Assembly (NCBI RefSeq): GCF_002127325.2
Contig: NC_035435.2
Span: 15,171,502 to 15,235,501 of the forward strand
Length of the DNA: 64,000 bases
Reading direction: 5' to 3'
DNA from: Helianthus annuus
Taxonomy: Eukaryota; Streptophyta; Magnoliopsida; Asterales; Asteraceae
Part shown: piece after piece, positions 11,248 to 20,629 of the stretch
How the letters are laid out: every line of letters begins with the position of its first letter
Numbering within the stretch: position 1 is the first letter of the stretch
The notes under the pieces: generated by a model
Database searches by the model: none
Told to the model about the DNA's origin: nothing
What the model saw: only the letters and a program-made list of their open reading frames with translations
Position numbers and translations under genes: made by a program

Positions 11248-11554
11248 TTTATTTTTATACAGTACTTTAAAACGGCCCAGTTGACAATTATTTTGAGTCC
11301 ACATTTGAGCCAGGTTGGGCTTCACGTTGGGCTTAACAATTAGACTAGTTGCAGTCCACAATTGGCAGATAAAAAAACTTTTCGTCGTCGCAGTTAACAA
11401 AACTTATAACTTTATAACATGCAAAACTTTAGAACATGCAAAACTTTATAACATCCAAAATATTTTTTATATAAATATTAAACATAAACATAAAAACACT
11501 AAACAAAACATACTAAAAAATAAAAACACTAAAAAAAAACATACTAAAAAAAAA

Positions 11555-11908
11555 CTAAAAATAAATCCTAATAGCCTCCCACTCCGAAACATGCTTGAAA
11601 TCCTGTCCCTCGTCATGACGATAGTTGACCAGCGCCACCGCCTTCTGATCATCCTCTTCAAGGTCGGGCATCTCTCTCTCCACCCTCTGGAAATAGCGGT
11701 CAAACCTCTCGCATTCCAACCGGACCACACGAAACCTAGAAGATAAGGCGTCCACGCTTCGGTTATGGCCCGGACCACGAAGCTGTCCAAAAATTTGTTG
11801 AACACGGACCCAAAGGCCACCCTGTCCCCGTGGTGGAGGATTGGTCACTGCCTCCTCCCAGGCTTCGCACAAGGCGATGTCGTCAACTTCTGTCCACGAG
11901 TTTGCCAT
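11555..11908 (-). CDS. Small SANT/trihelix-like protein encoded inside the MULE
   Basis: 117 aa, starting MANSWTEVDDIALCEAWEEA, with Trp-spaced SANT/Myb-like helices (WTEVDD, LCEAW, GLWVRV) and a later helix HNRSVDALSSRFRVV. It resembles the N-terminal DNA-binding part of plant proteins often mislabelled glutathione S-transferase T3-like, a family used by PIF/Harbinger elements as an accessory gene. It stops where those proteins continue into a NAM-associated C-terminal domain, so it is short but not visibly broken. A TATATAA box lies 83 bp upstream (11991-11997, minus). It is convergent with the transposase, like mudrB and mudrA in maize MuDR, but it shows no similarity I can recognise to mudrB. 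DNA-binding function is inferred. Confidence 0.7.
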   Translation of the reverse strand: MANSWTEVDDIALCEAWEEAVTNPPPRGQGGLWVRVQQIFGQLRGPGHNRSVDALSSRFRVVRLECERFDRYFQRVEREMPDLEEDDQKAVALVNYRHDEGQDFKHVSEWEAIRIYF

Positions 11909-11990
11909 TTGAACGGATGAACGGAATGTATTGTCGAAATATAAAGACTGTTAACGGGGACGGCGTGGAGAAATGAGAAGTTGGGGGGGT

Positions 11991-11997
11991 TTATATA
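11991..11997 (-). promoter_or_regulatory. TATA box of the SANT-like gene
   Basis: TATATAA on the minus strand, 83 bp before the ATG at 11908, with a C-rich leader between. It lies inside the element, not in a TIR, so this gene has its own promoter. Confidence 0.6.
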
Positions 11998-12084
11998 GTG
12001 GGTAATAGGTGTGGAAGTGATAATGGTTAGCCGTTTACATGGGAAGATGGAAAGGCAACGGGTAAAAAGCCCGTTTAAAAAGCC

Positions 12085-12400
12085 CAAAACAGTTTATTTA
12101 AACGGCCCAAAACAGTTTATTTATTTTTTTTTCTTTTAAATTGTTACTGTATAGCCCATATAAAAAGCCCAAAGCAGTTTCGTGAACTTGTTAGTGAATA
12201 GCCCGTATAAAAAGCCCAAAACAGTTTATTTATTTTTTTCTGTTAACTTTGTTAGTGAAAAGCCCAAATAAAAAGCCCAAAGCAGTTTCCTTAACTTGTT
12301 AGTGCACAGCCCGTATACATAGCCCAACACAGTTATGTATTTTTTTTTTTTCGTTAACTTGTTTTGTGAACAACCCATATAAAAAGCCCAAATCATAAGT
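12085..12400. repeat. Degenerate tandem repeat, ~60-bp unit
   Basis: About five copies of a unit containing AAAAAGCCCAAA(A/G)CAGTTT, a T-rich run, then AACTTGTTAGTGAA and AGCCC(A/G)TATA. It lies upstream of the SANT-like gene within the MULE. Confidence 0.75.
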
Positions 12401-13085
12401 AAAAGTGAACGAAACACATAATTTTTATTACTAATTATTACAAATTACATAAAAGATAAAACATGAAAAAATTACAAACAAAATTTTTCATCGGAACCCT
12501 TTCTCATAACAGCAGAACCGGGTAGTAGAGAAAAAATCTCGGTCTCCAAGAAAGCAGTCTTCAGATAACTTGACCAAACCACTGCTTAGAACTTAGAACC
12601 TCCCCGAGAACAAATTGAAAGTTAGGAGTGAATCAAAACCCTTCTTCTGGAATTCCAGTCAAAACGCTTGTAGCAATGATAGAGATGCGTCTTTTGCTGG
12701 ATAGTTCCATCCGGACTAACTGGGTAGTTAGATCCGGCATTTCTGAAGAGTAAGACACTCCAATATGATAAGCAATATCAAAACCTAATTTGATAACTAA
12801 AGCCAAGGAACACGTCACTAGCAGATACGTGTGATTTCATAAATATTTCATGCATTTGATACACAAAAACATCTATGCTAATAACATAAAGAAACCAAGA
12901 TAACATTTTATTTGAGATTTAAGTGTGTTAGATGGATTCGTTAAACAAGCACACCAAAAAACAAGTGGGTATATATATAGTGAGAACATAACCTCAAACG
13001 CCATGAAAAACACGTTGAACCCGGTAACGGCTTGAACAACACATTGACCCGGCATTTGACAGCTGTACCGGCTTCAATTCAGTTC
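12401..13085. other. MULE interior without an identified gene
   Basis: A 61-codon minus-strand frame (12818-12633) has unusually complex sequence for this region and could be a captured exon. I do not recognise it. The rest is AT-rich. Confidence 0.35.
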
Positions 13086-13554
13086 AAACGGCTTGAGCCA
13101 GCTGAAACGGCTCGAACAATGTGTTGAAACGGCACGGACCTTCTGTAACGGCTTGGCGCCAGCTAAAACGGCTTGGAGCCAGCTAAAACGGCACAACTAG
13201 TTCACGGAAACGGCTCGGATGTCAGCTGTAACGGCTTGGCCAGATCGTACGGAAACGGCTTGGCTATCTTGTAAGAACGTGGCTTGGCTCGTTGAAGGAA
13301 CATGGCTAAGATCTTTCCACATGAGCCGGTTGTAACGGCTTGGCTAAGATCTTTCCACATTCACAGCCACGTGTCGTTCACAGCTTCCTTCTCAAGCCGT
13401 TTCAGGGATTGTCGGACACGTGTCAAGCGGGGAGTGGACGGCCGTTAAAAAAAACTCATGTGCCGTTTCAGGATTTTGAACCGGCTCGTCAAGGGGTGTC
13501 CGGTGGCCATTTTCGCAAAGACGGCGTTGCAGTGGCCAATTTCGTGATTTTCCC
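13086..13554 (-). repeat. Right TIR of the MULE
   Basis: Inverted copy of the left TIR, ending ...GATTTTCCC at 13554 and followed by the target duplication TTTCTTCAT (13555-13563). Confidence 0.95.
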
Positions 13555-13605
13555 TTTCTTCATTGTTCCTTTTTATATGTACCTTCTTGTACTTCTAAGA
13601 GGGTA

Positions 13606-13900
13606 GGGGTGGTCATCACTCACTATTCATTTATCACTCACAACTTCCAATCAAGTTCCGCCACGTCATCGATCTTTATTCCATCACTCACAACCTTTTT
13701 TTAGTGAAAATGCTTATCACTCACAACCACACCCAACAATTTCCCCCAACTAACAATTTCCCTCACATCAATATAATAATAACGTGTCAAAAATATAACC
13801 GGATTTAACTTCCACGCATGATGGCAAAGGGGTGGCTGTGGTGTTTTGTATACATCCTCGCGTGATATTCTTTTATCACGGACAATTCTTTTGCCACCCC
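13606..13900. mobile_element. Possible MITE
   Basis: The stretch begins GGGGTGGTCATCACTCAC and ends TTGCCACCCC, so the ends form a short inverted repeat GGGGTGG. It has internal CACTCACAAC repeats and no ORF. I could not confirm a target duplication. Confidence 0.35.
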
Positions 13901-14335
13901 GGGTGGCCTAACAATTATTCTTTTTAGAACGGAAACTTCACATCCGTCAAATCAACTTCTAATTCTACTCCGGTAGAACTCAAACCCTCAACGAGGGACA
14001 CCGTTAACACACCAAGATAACAATGGGGTAAATTCATTTTTCTATTACAACAATCATTTAAGGATAAAGAAAAGTTGACAAAGGTATCACAACAAATTAA
14101 AGGAAAAAAAAAAACTATCTATATTGCACTAGTACCATTACTAAACCAGAGTAATCAAATTCATAAAACCATACATAAAGTAATTAAAGACATAAAAATA
14201 AAAGAGTAGATTAAACTCAATCGAAAGGCATACACATACGTATACACATTCGAGTGACATAGCTAGTAATTAAAAACACAAAACCACAAGCTAGATCTAT
14301 ATATATTTATATTGCATGCAAAGGGATGCAGACAG

Positions 14336-14554
14336 TTAGATCTCCTGGCGATTAGCAGCGGTCACATTCTTCCCAACGACGACGACGGTGGTTATACCAG
14401 CGATCACAATCCACGACAGGTACACGTTCCCCACCCAGCTCACCAGGTCCTGCATATGGGCAGGCGTAAAAGCTTCAAGTCTCTTATAAGAAATGTAGAA
14501 GAGGGCGGAAAGTGCTACAAAAACTGCGATCAAGCCGAAGTTAGCGGTTGCCAT
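14336..14554 (-). CDS. Small two-helix membrane protein (candidate host gene)
   Basis: 72 aa starting MATANFGLIAVFVALSALFY. Two hydrophobic segments (residues ~5-21 and ~44-62) flank a polar stretch with KRLEAFTPAHMQD, and the tail NVTAANRQEI is polar. This predicts a hairpin-like integral membrane protein. A TATA box (14669-14676, minus) lies 115 bp upstream of the ATG, and the 3' flank is T/A-rich as expected for a plant 3' UTR. It is not recognisable as part of any transposon. I do not know the family and assign no function. A copia element begins 12 bp upstream of the TATA box and may have replaced its distal promoter. Confidence 0.6.
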   Translation of the reverse strand: MATANFGLIAVFVALSALFYISYKRLEAFTPAHMQDLVSWVGNVYLSWIVIAGITTVVVVGKNVTAANRQEI

Positions 14555-14668
14555 TTTGTGTTGTCAAGCGGAACAAAGTTATATTTCACTGTGTGATGGT
14601 TCCTGGCTGCTTACAGGTTAACAAATGTTGATTTTAAGGGTTTTTTGGTGGTGGTTTCATATGCATTG

Positions 14669-14676
14669 TTATATAT
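14669..14676 (-). promoter_or_regulatory. TATA box of the small membrane protein gene
   Basis: ATATATAAC on the minus strand. The copia element's edge is at 14689. Confidence 0.5.
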
Positions 14677-14700
14677 CATGTGTGTAAATGTAAAGTATGC

Positions 14701-16164
14701 CACTAATGTTCGGTGATGAGTTGGCAGTGGAGGTGCCAACGAGTGGCCTTAGGTGTATCGGAAATTGATCAAGCAAGAAGTCATAGGATGGAGAGGGGTG
14801 GATGGTGTTTTGGAATGGGAAAGTAGTCTCGTCAAACGCGACGTGGCGAGAAATGATAGTTTGGCGGGTTTGTAGGTTAAAGCAAGTATAGCCGCGATGG
14901 TTGGATGGGTATCCGAGAAAGACACAAGGGAAAGAACGTTGGTTTAGTTTATGAATGGTGGTAGAGGGAGTAAGGGGGTAACACAAACAACCGAAAACAC
15001 GTAGGTGGTGGTATGTAGGGGTGCGGAAATAGAGAAGTTCAGTGGGGGTTGTATTGTGTTGTTTGGTAGGAAGGATGTTTAAGAGATATGTGGCGGTGGC
15101 CAAGGCATAATGCCAAAAGGTGTTAGGTAAAGACGCATGGGTAAGTAAGGTTCGGATCATATTGTTGATGGTTCTAATTTTGCGTTCGGCCTTCCCGTTT
15201 TGAGAAGAGGTGTGGGGACATGATAAACGAAATACCATACCATGTTGATTAAAATATTGTTGAAAGGCCGAATTGACATATTCTTTGCCGTTGTCACATT
15301 GGAACGTTTTTATTGGTCGTTCAAATTGAGTACCAATAAGTTTATGAAATTGGCAAAAAATAGAAAATACTTGTGACTTTTTGGATATAGGGTAAGTCCA
15401 TAGAAAATCAGTCAAGTCATCAATAAATAATATATAGTAACGGTGACCTTGTGAACTAAGAATTGGTGACGTCCAATAAATAATATATAGTAACGGTGAC
15501 CTTGTGAACGTTTTTATTGGTCGTTCAAATTGAGTACCAATAAATAATATACACTATGAATAACATCAAAAGGTTGTAAAACACAGGTTTGGGAAGTAGC
15601 AAACGGTAAGCGAATGCTTTTACCAAGCACACAAGATTCACAAATGTCTTTATTATGTTTATCAAAATCAATAAAACTAGATTGTTTCAAATAATGTAAA
15701 GATGGATGTCCTGGGTGACCAAGACGTTGGTGCCAAAGTTGGGAAGAGATTGCTGTGAAGGTGGAAGGTGTGCTGGTTGTCCCGGATCCAAACGTGAGAG
15801 GGTAAAGATCACCGCTGCTGTTGCACCGGAGGATAGGGATCCGGGTCTTGTAGTCCTTCACAAGAAAACCAAAGGGGTCAAATTCAACAGAAACAGAGTT
15901 GTCGGTGGTAAACCGACGAACAGATATTAAGTTTTTGATCAGTTTAGGTGCGTATAGGACATCTTTAAGGATAAGTGGGGGGAAAGGTGGGGGGAGGGTT
16001 TGTGTGCCTTGTCCAACGACCGGTATGGTTGAGCCATTACCGACCATGATGTTTTGATTCACGCTGTTATTAAAATAAGATTGAAAATTAGTTGACGAGT
16101 TAGACATATTACCTGTAGCCCCCGTGTCCATGTACAAGGTAGGGTCCGGTTGATTGAGAGACAT
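14701..16164 (-). pseudogene. copia protease and integrase (interrupted, RT absent)
   Basis: The frame 16164-15514 holds protease (LYMDTGATGNMS) and the GAG-pre-integrase HHCC part (WHQRLGHPGHPS, CESCVLGK). It breaks within FDVIHS, where an insertion of about 85 bp begins. The frame resumes at 15415 with TDFLWTYPISKKS, then the second integrase Asp (CDNGKEYVN) and the Glu (GKAERKIR), and runs into the integrase C-terminal region (VFGCLCYPLTP). Reverse transcriptase and RNase H are missing. The inserted stretch (15421-15545) is made of copies of neighbouring integrase sequence. Confidence 0.85.
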
Positions 16165-16181
16165 GGTATGAAGTGCCTGTT

Positions 16182-17263
16182 CTATGTCAGTTGGAGCATA
16201 GCATTGTAAGCCTGAGTGGGCCGTGGCCCAAGAAGCCCGTTACCGCCATGATTGGTTGCTGAAGTGGGCCGAGGGGCAGTCGGGTATGGGCAGGGAGGTG
16301 GCGTCCATAGTGGAGGTTGTGGGGTGGTCCAAGAAGGAGTGGAGAAGGGCTGCTGTGAACTGGGCCCGGCCCACTGTTGCTGCGGTGTTGAGTTGGGCCA
16401 GACAGCTTGTTGGGTGGACCAAGGAACCGACTGTTGTGAGTAATTTGTGTGGCGGCCTCTTCCCCAGGAACCACGTCCTCTTCCACGGCCACGGGAGCGG
16501 CCGCGGCCCCGATATCGATCCGGTTCCGGCCTAAATTCAGTGTTGTTCGCCGGGGGCTGGGATTTGGTCGTGTTTGCGTTTAATGCGGTACCCGCGGTTT
16601 GAGCTGTGAGGAGAGCTTGTTCCGCCTTGCGAGTTTCAACGAGCATGATTTTAGACCGAGCGTCATAGAACGAGGGTAAGGGGTCCTGTTGCTGAAGAAT
16701 GGTGGCAATACCTTCATACTGTTCTTGAGGCCCGCGATTAATTGAAGTACTAAGCGTTCATTGTCAACCGGACTTCCAACGTTAGCCAGTTGGTCGGCTA
16801 ACACCTTCAGTTGTTGGCAATACGCCGAGACGCTAGAGAATCCGTCAAGGCGTGTGTTAGAGAATTTATGCATGAGATGTATAGCCCGAGAACTTTTGTT
16901 GTCGTGAAAGAGGCTTTCGAGTGTCTTCCAAGCATCATACGCAGTGGTGTTCGGCTTGAGGATGGTGTGCAAGAGGTCATTCGAGATGGTTGCATAAATC
17001 CATTGGAGCACAATGGCATCCAACCGATCCCAAGATTCATCAGTCTCTATTTCTTTGGCCTTGTCGGTTTCGTTAGTCGTTCCAGAAGATGAGGAGGATG
17101 AAGCAGGTTTGGGAGAGAGGTGATCGATAACAAGGTTAGCCCGACATTGAATCTTGAACAGTTCGGACCAAGACGCGTATTGTCCGGATTCCATCTCGAG
17201 CACAACCGGAATTAGGCTCTTGATGTTTGTGACGGTTGCAGCGGGGTGTATCTTGGGCTCCAT
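16182..17263 (-). pseudogene. copia gag (frameshifted)
   Basis: MEPKIHPAATVTNIKSLIPV starts the gag at 17263. The region to about residue 200 is the gag/UBN2-type domain (WSELFKIQCRANLVIDH, YDAWKTLESLFHDN, LIAGLK). A frameshift near 16660 moves the frame to 16646-16182, which carries the arginine/glycine-rich RNA-binding part (RYRGRGRSRGRGRGRG) and a Pro/Gln-rich stretch. No CCHC zinc knuckle is seen. Gag would form the cytoplasmic particle. The shift makes it non-functional. Confidence 0.8.
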
Positions 17264-17383
17264 TGTGGTGAGAGAATGCGACAGGGAGATCGGAAAAGAG
17301 TGGAGATCGGCAGGAGGTGAATTGAGGGAAGGGAGGGAGGATTATGGTAGGGAGGGAGGATTATGGTAGGTCTCGTGATACCA

Positions 17384-17538
17384 TGTAAAGTATGCAATAG
17401 GATCGATGGATCCTCCCTCTATTCACATTCCAATATATAGATACAATTCTCCACTATTTTGGTAGAGATACAATCACATTCCATAATGTACGGGATTTCG
17501 ATATTAACCATAAATACAAATGTTGACTAATGCTATTA
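17384..17538 (-). repeat. 5' LTR of the Ale-like copia element
   Basis: About 155 bp. On the minus strand it ends ...GCATACTTTACA directly before the PBS TGGTATCACGAGACC. Short LTRs of this size are typical of the Ale lineage. The outer boundary is uncertain. Confidence 0.55.
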
Positions 17539-17716
17539 GTAAATAATATATCATATTACTAAAAGTTTCACATATTGCCCCTCACCTTTAGTGAAAGTAC
17601 ACACTACCCCTTTTACTTTTTTTAAATTTATTAAACCTCAAGTTTAAACGACATGGATAAAGCTTAGAACATCAAAAAAAAAAAAAAAAAAAAAAAAAAA
17701 ACCCACAAGAATATTA
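17539..17716. other. Short spacer with a poly-A run
   Basis: No gene. An A homopolymer of about 28 bases lies at 17672-17700. TTAAACCTCAAGTTTAAA at 17632-17649 recurs just beyond the Helitron at 19142. Confidence 0.5.
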
Positions 17717-19141
17717 TATACTATCTTAAAAACCAAAGTCGGTGGGGTATCCACCGGCTTTGGTTGACTTTCCTTTGTATATAAAGTTTCTTTGCATTAA
17801 AATCTTGTAAATGTAATGTTGCTGCAGTGGTTTTCCATCACCAAGTCAATAAGAAGGTAGGAGTTCGATACTTGACCCCCCTGTTTTTTCTCATATGGTT
17901 TTTAATTTATATAGGCCCAACTAATAATTTACATTTTTGACCCCTTCATCTTTTACATTTTGCATTTCTTGATAATACTTTTGAAATATACATTTTTTGC
18001 TCATGCTTTTGTAATCTACATTTTTGGCCCATAACTTTTTTTCTTTTTTAACGCATTGTAATTTATGCTCTTTGTCTTGCTACACGTTTTCACCCGTCTG
18101 TATTGTATTGTATACTATCTTAAAAACCAAAGTCGGTGGAATTTTCCACCGGCTTTGGTTTTTGAACTTGGCAATTTTAGTCTTTTTCTCATTTTTAATA
18201 TCCTTTACTTTAGCAATTGGTATTTTTAGCCCCTAGCTTTTTAGTAAATTAATTTTCTCTAAATAACTTTCGTTCGTTAATCTCTTTTGTTAATTACTTT
18301 TTTACATTCATATTTTTATGTACGTGTCGGTATAAATTTGAGTGTATTTATGTTTCGACGACCAAAGTCGGTGGAATTTCCTACCGGCTTTGGTTGGCCC
18401 TTCAACTTTTGGACTTGGCAATTTTAGTCCTTTCCTCATTTTTAATATCCTCTACTTTAGCAATTGGATTTGGTTGTCCCTTCAACTTTTGGACTTGGCA
18501 ATTTTAGTCATTTCCTCATTATATCCTCTACTTTAGCAATTGGCATTTTTAGCTCCTAGCTTTTTACTAAATTAATTTTCTCTAAATAACTTTCATTCGT
18601 TAATCTCTTTTGTTAATTACTTTTTTACATTCATATTTTTATGTACGTGTCAGTATAAATTTGAGTGTGTCTATGTTTCGACGTAAATTGTTTCTGGAAA
18701 CGAGTCAGGTCAAATATAATATGTGTTCGTTTAGAAAAACCATTTTTACGTGCATATTTTTATATATTTGTTTTTAATAGTTCGAGTTGTTCTATGTTTC
18801 GACGTAAATTTTTTGGGAAACGAGTCAGGTCAAATATAATACATTTTCATGCTTATTTTATTTTCCTTTCGTAAATTTTGTTCCGAAATGAGCGGAGACA
18901 AATTGTGGTTTTCCTCCTTTTTTTAAAAACCCTAATTAATACCATATAATACGTTGTACAGTATAAATTCGATTTACTTTACGTTTTGATTCAATCTGAA
19001 TGCTTATATAGGTTACATTGAGTTCAATCAGATACGTTGAAATACACGTTCGTATGGTTAACGCATCACATAACACTTGAACTAATTCATTCGATTTTTG
19101 CGTTGTACCCGCGCCGCAACGCGCGCGGGTCTTTTTACTAG
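17717..19141 (+). mobile_element. Non-autonomous Helitron
   Basis: The 3' end has the diagnostic hairpin CCCGCGCCGCAACGCGCGGG-type stem (19109-19130), a short T-rich spacer and terminal CTAG (19138-19141) followed by host T. The likely 5' end is TATACTATCTTAAAAACC at 17717; a second copy of that 5' motif at 18111 suggests tandem or nested copies sharing one 3' end. No Rep/helicase is encoded. Three internal hairpins on AACCAAAGTCGGTGG are present. The 5' TC dinucleotide is not intact, so the left boundary is less certain than the right. Confidence 0.7.
17731..18395. repeat. Three copies of an AACCAAAGTCGGTGG hairpin
   Basis: At 17731-17765, 18125-18160 and 18360-18395, AACCAAAGTCGGTGG is followed after 5-8 bases by its near-perfect inverse CCACCGGCTTTGGTT. 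The second and third copies also share the downstream text CTTTGG...GGACTTGGCAATTTTAGTC. Confidence 0.85.
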
Positions 19142-19269
19142 TTAAACCTCAAGTTTAAAAGAAAATTCACCGTAAAAAAAAAGAAAAAAAGAAAACATCA
19201 AAAAACTAAAAAAAAAGATTAGAACAAAAATTGATGGATTATTAATAAGTTGGACTGTAAATAAGAATA

Positions 19270-20560
19270 GGATAAATTACATTTTTCGTCCTTTATGTTT
19301 GTACTAGATTGCAATAGATGACCTTTACGTTCAATAATTACAGTGACAGTCTTTTTTTTGTAAGACCTGTTGCACCCTACGTCCTTTGATCCTAACTTGA
19401 TTAAAAATTTCAGTTAACTTAACTGAGGACATGTGCACCTCATGTGAGGGCAAAATGGTCATTTCAAAACTAAAAAACTTATATAAAAATCTCTAAAACC
19501 TTTCCTCCCCTTTATGTCTTTCTTCCTGTTGAAACCCTTGTACGCACACATCATCGACCCCCTGCCTTCTCCCTCTCGATTCTCGACCGGCTACCGGAGT
19601 GGACTCCGGCGACTATGACCGGCCGGTTATGGCTGGTTCTCCGGCTACACCACCACACCACGACCACCCTCTAAATCTTTCTCACCCTCAGTTACCGGCG
19701 ACGAAATCTCCGACGAGACACTCACAACAACCCCTGCCTCCTCTCTCTCGCGACTGATCGACAGCCGGGCTCCGGCCGACAAACCTCCGACAGTCCGACA
19801 AAACCCCGGTAAGTTTTCGTCTTGGAGTTCTTCTTCAACTCAGATCCGTTTGGATCTCCTCATCATGGATTTTTATAGGCATCGATTGGAAGATGAATTG
19901 TGAAGTAAAGGTTTAAATTGAAAAACACTCCGACAAAAGTACTCTTTGATTGATGAAAACAAAAATTGAAAAACAGATTGATAACAGGAAGAAGTAAGAT
20001 GATAATTGAATACCTTTGAATTGATTGGAAGATGAATTGTGAAGTAAAGGCTTAAATATACATAAATCCTGAGAGTATGTAAGAAGTATGTTTTGTAGAT
20101 GACAAAATCAAACCAATGAGAATAAAGTTTATTTCTATATCTATATGTAATTGATCTGCAGTTTGCAATCGATTCAATCTGCCTAAATCAGTTTGTCGTT
20201 CTGATTGCAACCAATTTCATATGCCATATCAGATCTAGGGTTCAAGAACGATGCCGGCGACCCGGTTTTTTGGTGACCGGCTTTAAGAGAGAGAGAGAGC
20301 TGAGGGAGAGAGACTGGGTGTTTATTTATTGGGGAAGAAGATGGTGTTTATTATTAATATATATTTTAAATAAAAATATGAAATGACCAGAATACCCTTA
20401 AGTTGATATACATAACTGAAAATTTTAACTGAGTTAGTGCTAAAGGACGAAAGGTGTAATGCGTTTTCCAAATAAAGGACTGTGACTGTAATTATTGAAG
20501 TTAAAGGTTATCCATTGGAACACGCTACAAACATGAAGGACGAAAAAGTGTAATTTACCC
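19270..20560. mobile_element. Non-autonomous MULE
   Basis: Inverted terminal regions of about 150 bp start GGATAAATTACATTTTTCGTCC on the left and its counterpart GGGTAAATTACACTTTTTCG on the right (minus strand). A perfect 9-bp duplication ATAAGAATA flanks the element (19261-19269 and 20561-20569), the hallmark of Mutator-superfamily insertion. There is no transposase. The interior has a GC-rich segment (19560-19810, rich in CCGGC) that resembles a plant gene leader or N-terminus and ends in CCG|GTAAGTTTTCG, a good splice donor, so a captured gene 5' end is possible. Confidence 0.85.
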
Positions 20561-20629
20561 ATAAGAATATTAGAAATTTGTGACATATATAGGTGTATCT
20601 CTTATCAGTTTTATTTTATGTTATGTTAT

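Larger units (their letters stand above)
8540..13554 (+). mobile_element. Complete MuDR-like autonomous MULE
   Basis: The ends are 469-bp TIRs starting GGGAAAATCACGAAATTGGC, at 8540-9008 and inverted at 13086-13554, with only about three mismatches that I can count. They are flanked by a perfect 9-bp duplication TTTCTTCAT at 8531-8539 and 13555-13563. The 5015-bp element encodes an uninterrupted two-exon transposase (9140-11247, plus) and a convergent SANT/trihelix-like gene (11555-11908, minus). Near-identical TIRs, an exact target duplication and open reading frames show a recent insertion. The element may still be able to move or to supply transposase. Confidence 0.95.
14689..17538 (-). 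mobile_element. Degraded Ty1/copia element, Ale-like, RT region missing
   Basis: On the minus strand it runs LTR (17538-17384), PBS (TGGTATCACGAGACC, 17383-17369), gag, protease and integrase, then stops before reverse transcriptase at 14701. The left edge carries TGTAAAGTATGC (14689-14700), the same 12 bp that end the LTR at 17384-17395, as if all of pol's RT/RNase H and the 3' LTR had been lost by deletion or template switching. GTAAA occurs on both sides (14684-14688 and 17539-17543) and could be the target duplication, but the outer LTR end then lacks the usual TG. Confidence 0.75.

Noticed and set aside
12633..12818. 61-aa ORF in the MULE as a named gene
   Set aside because: The sequence looks gene-like but I cannot match it to a family, and it has no start context or promoter.
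14684..17543. GTAAA as a firm target duplication of the copia remnant
   Set aside because: It fits both edges but leaves the LTR without a TG end; kept only as a possibility.
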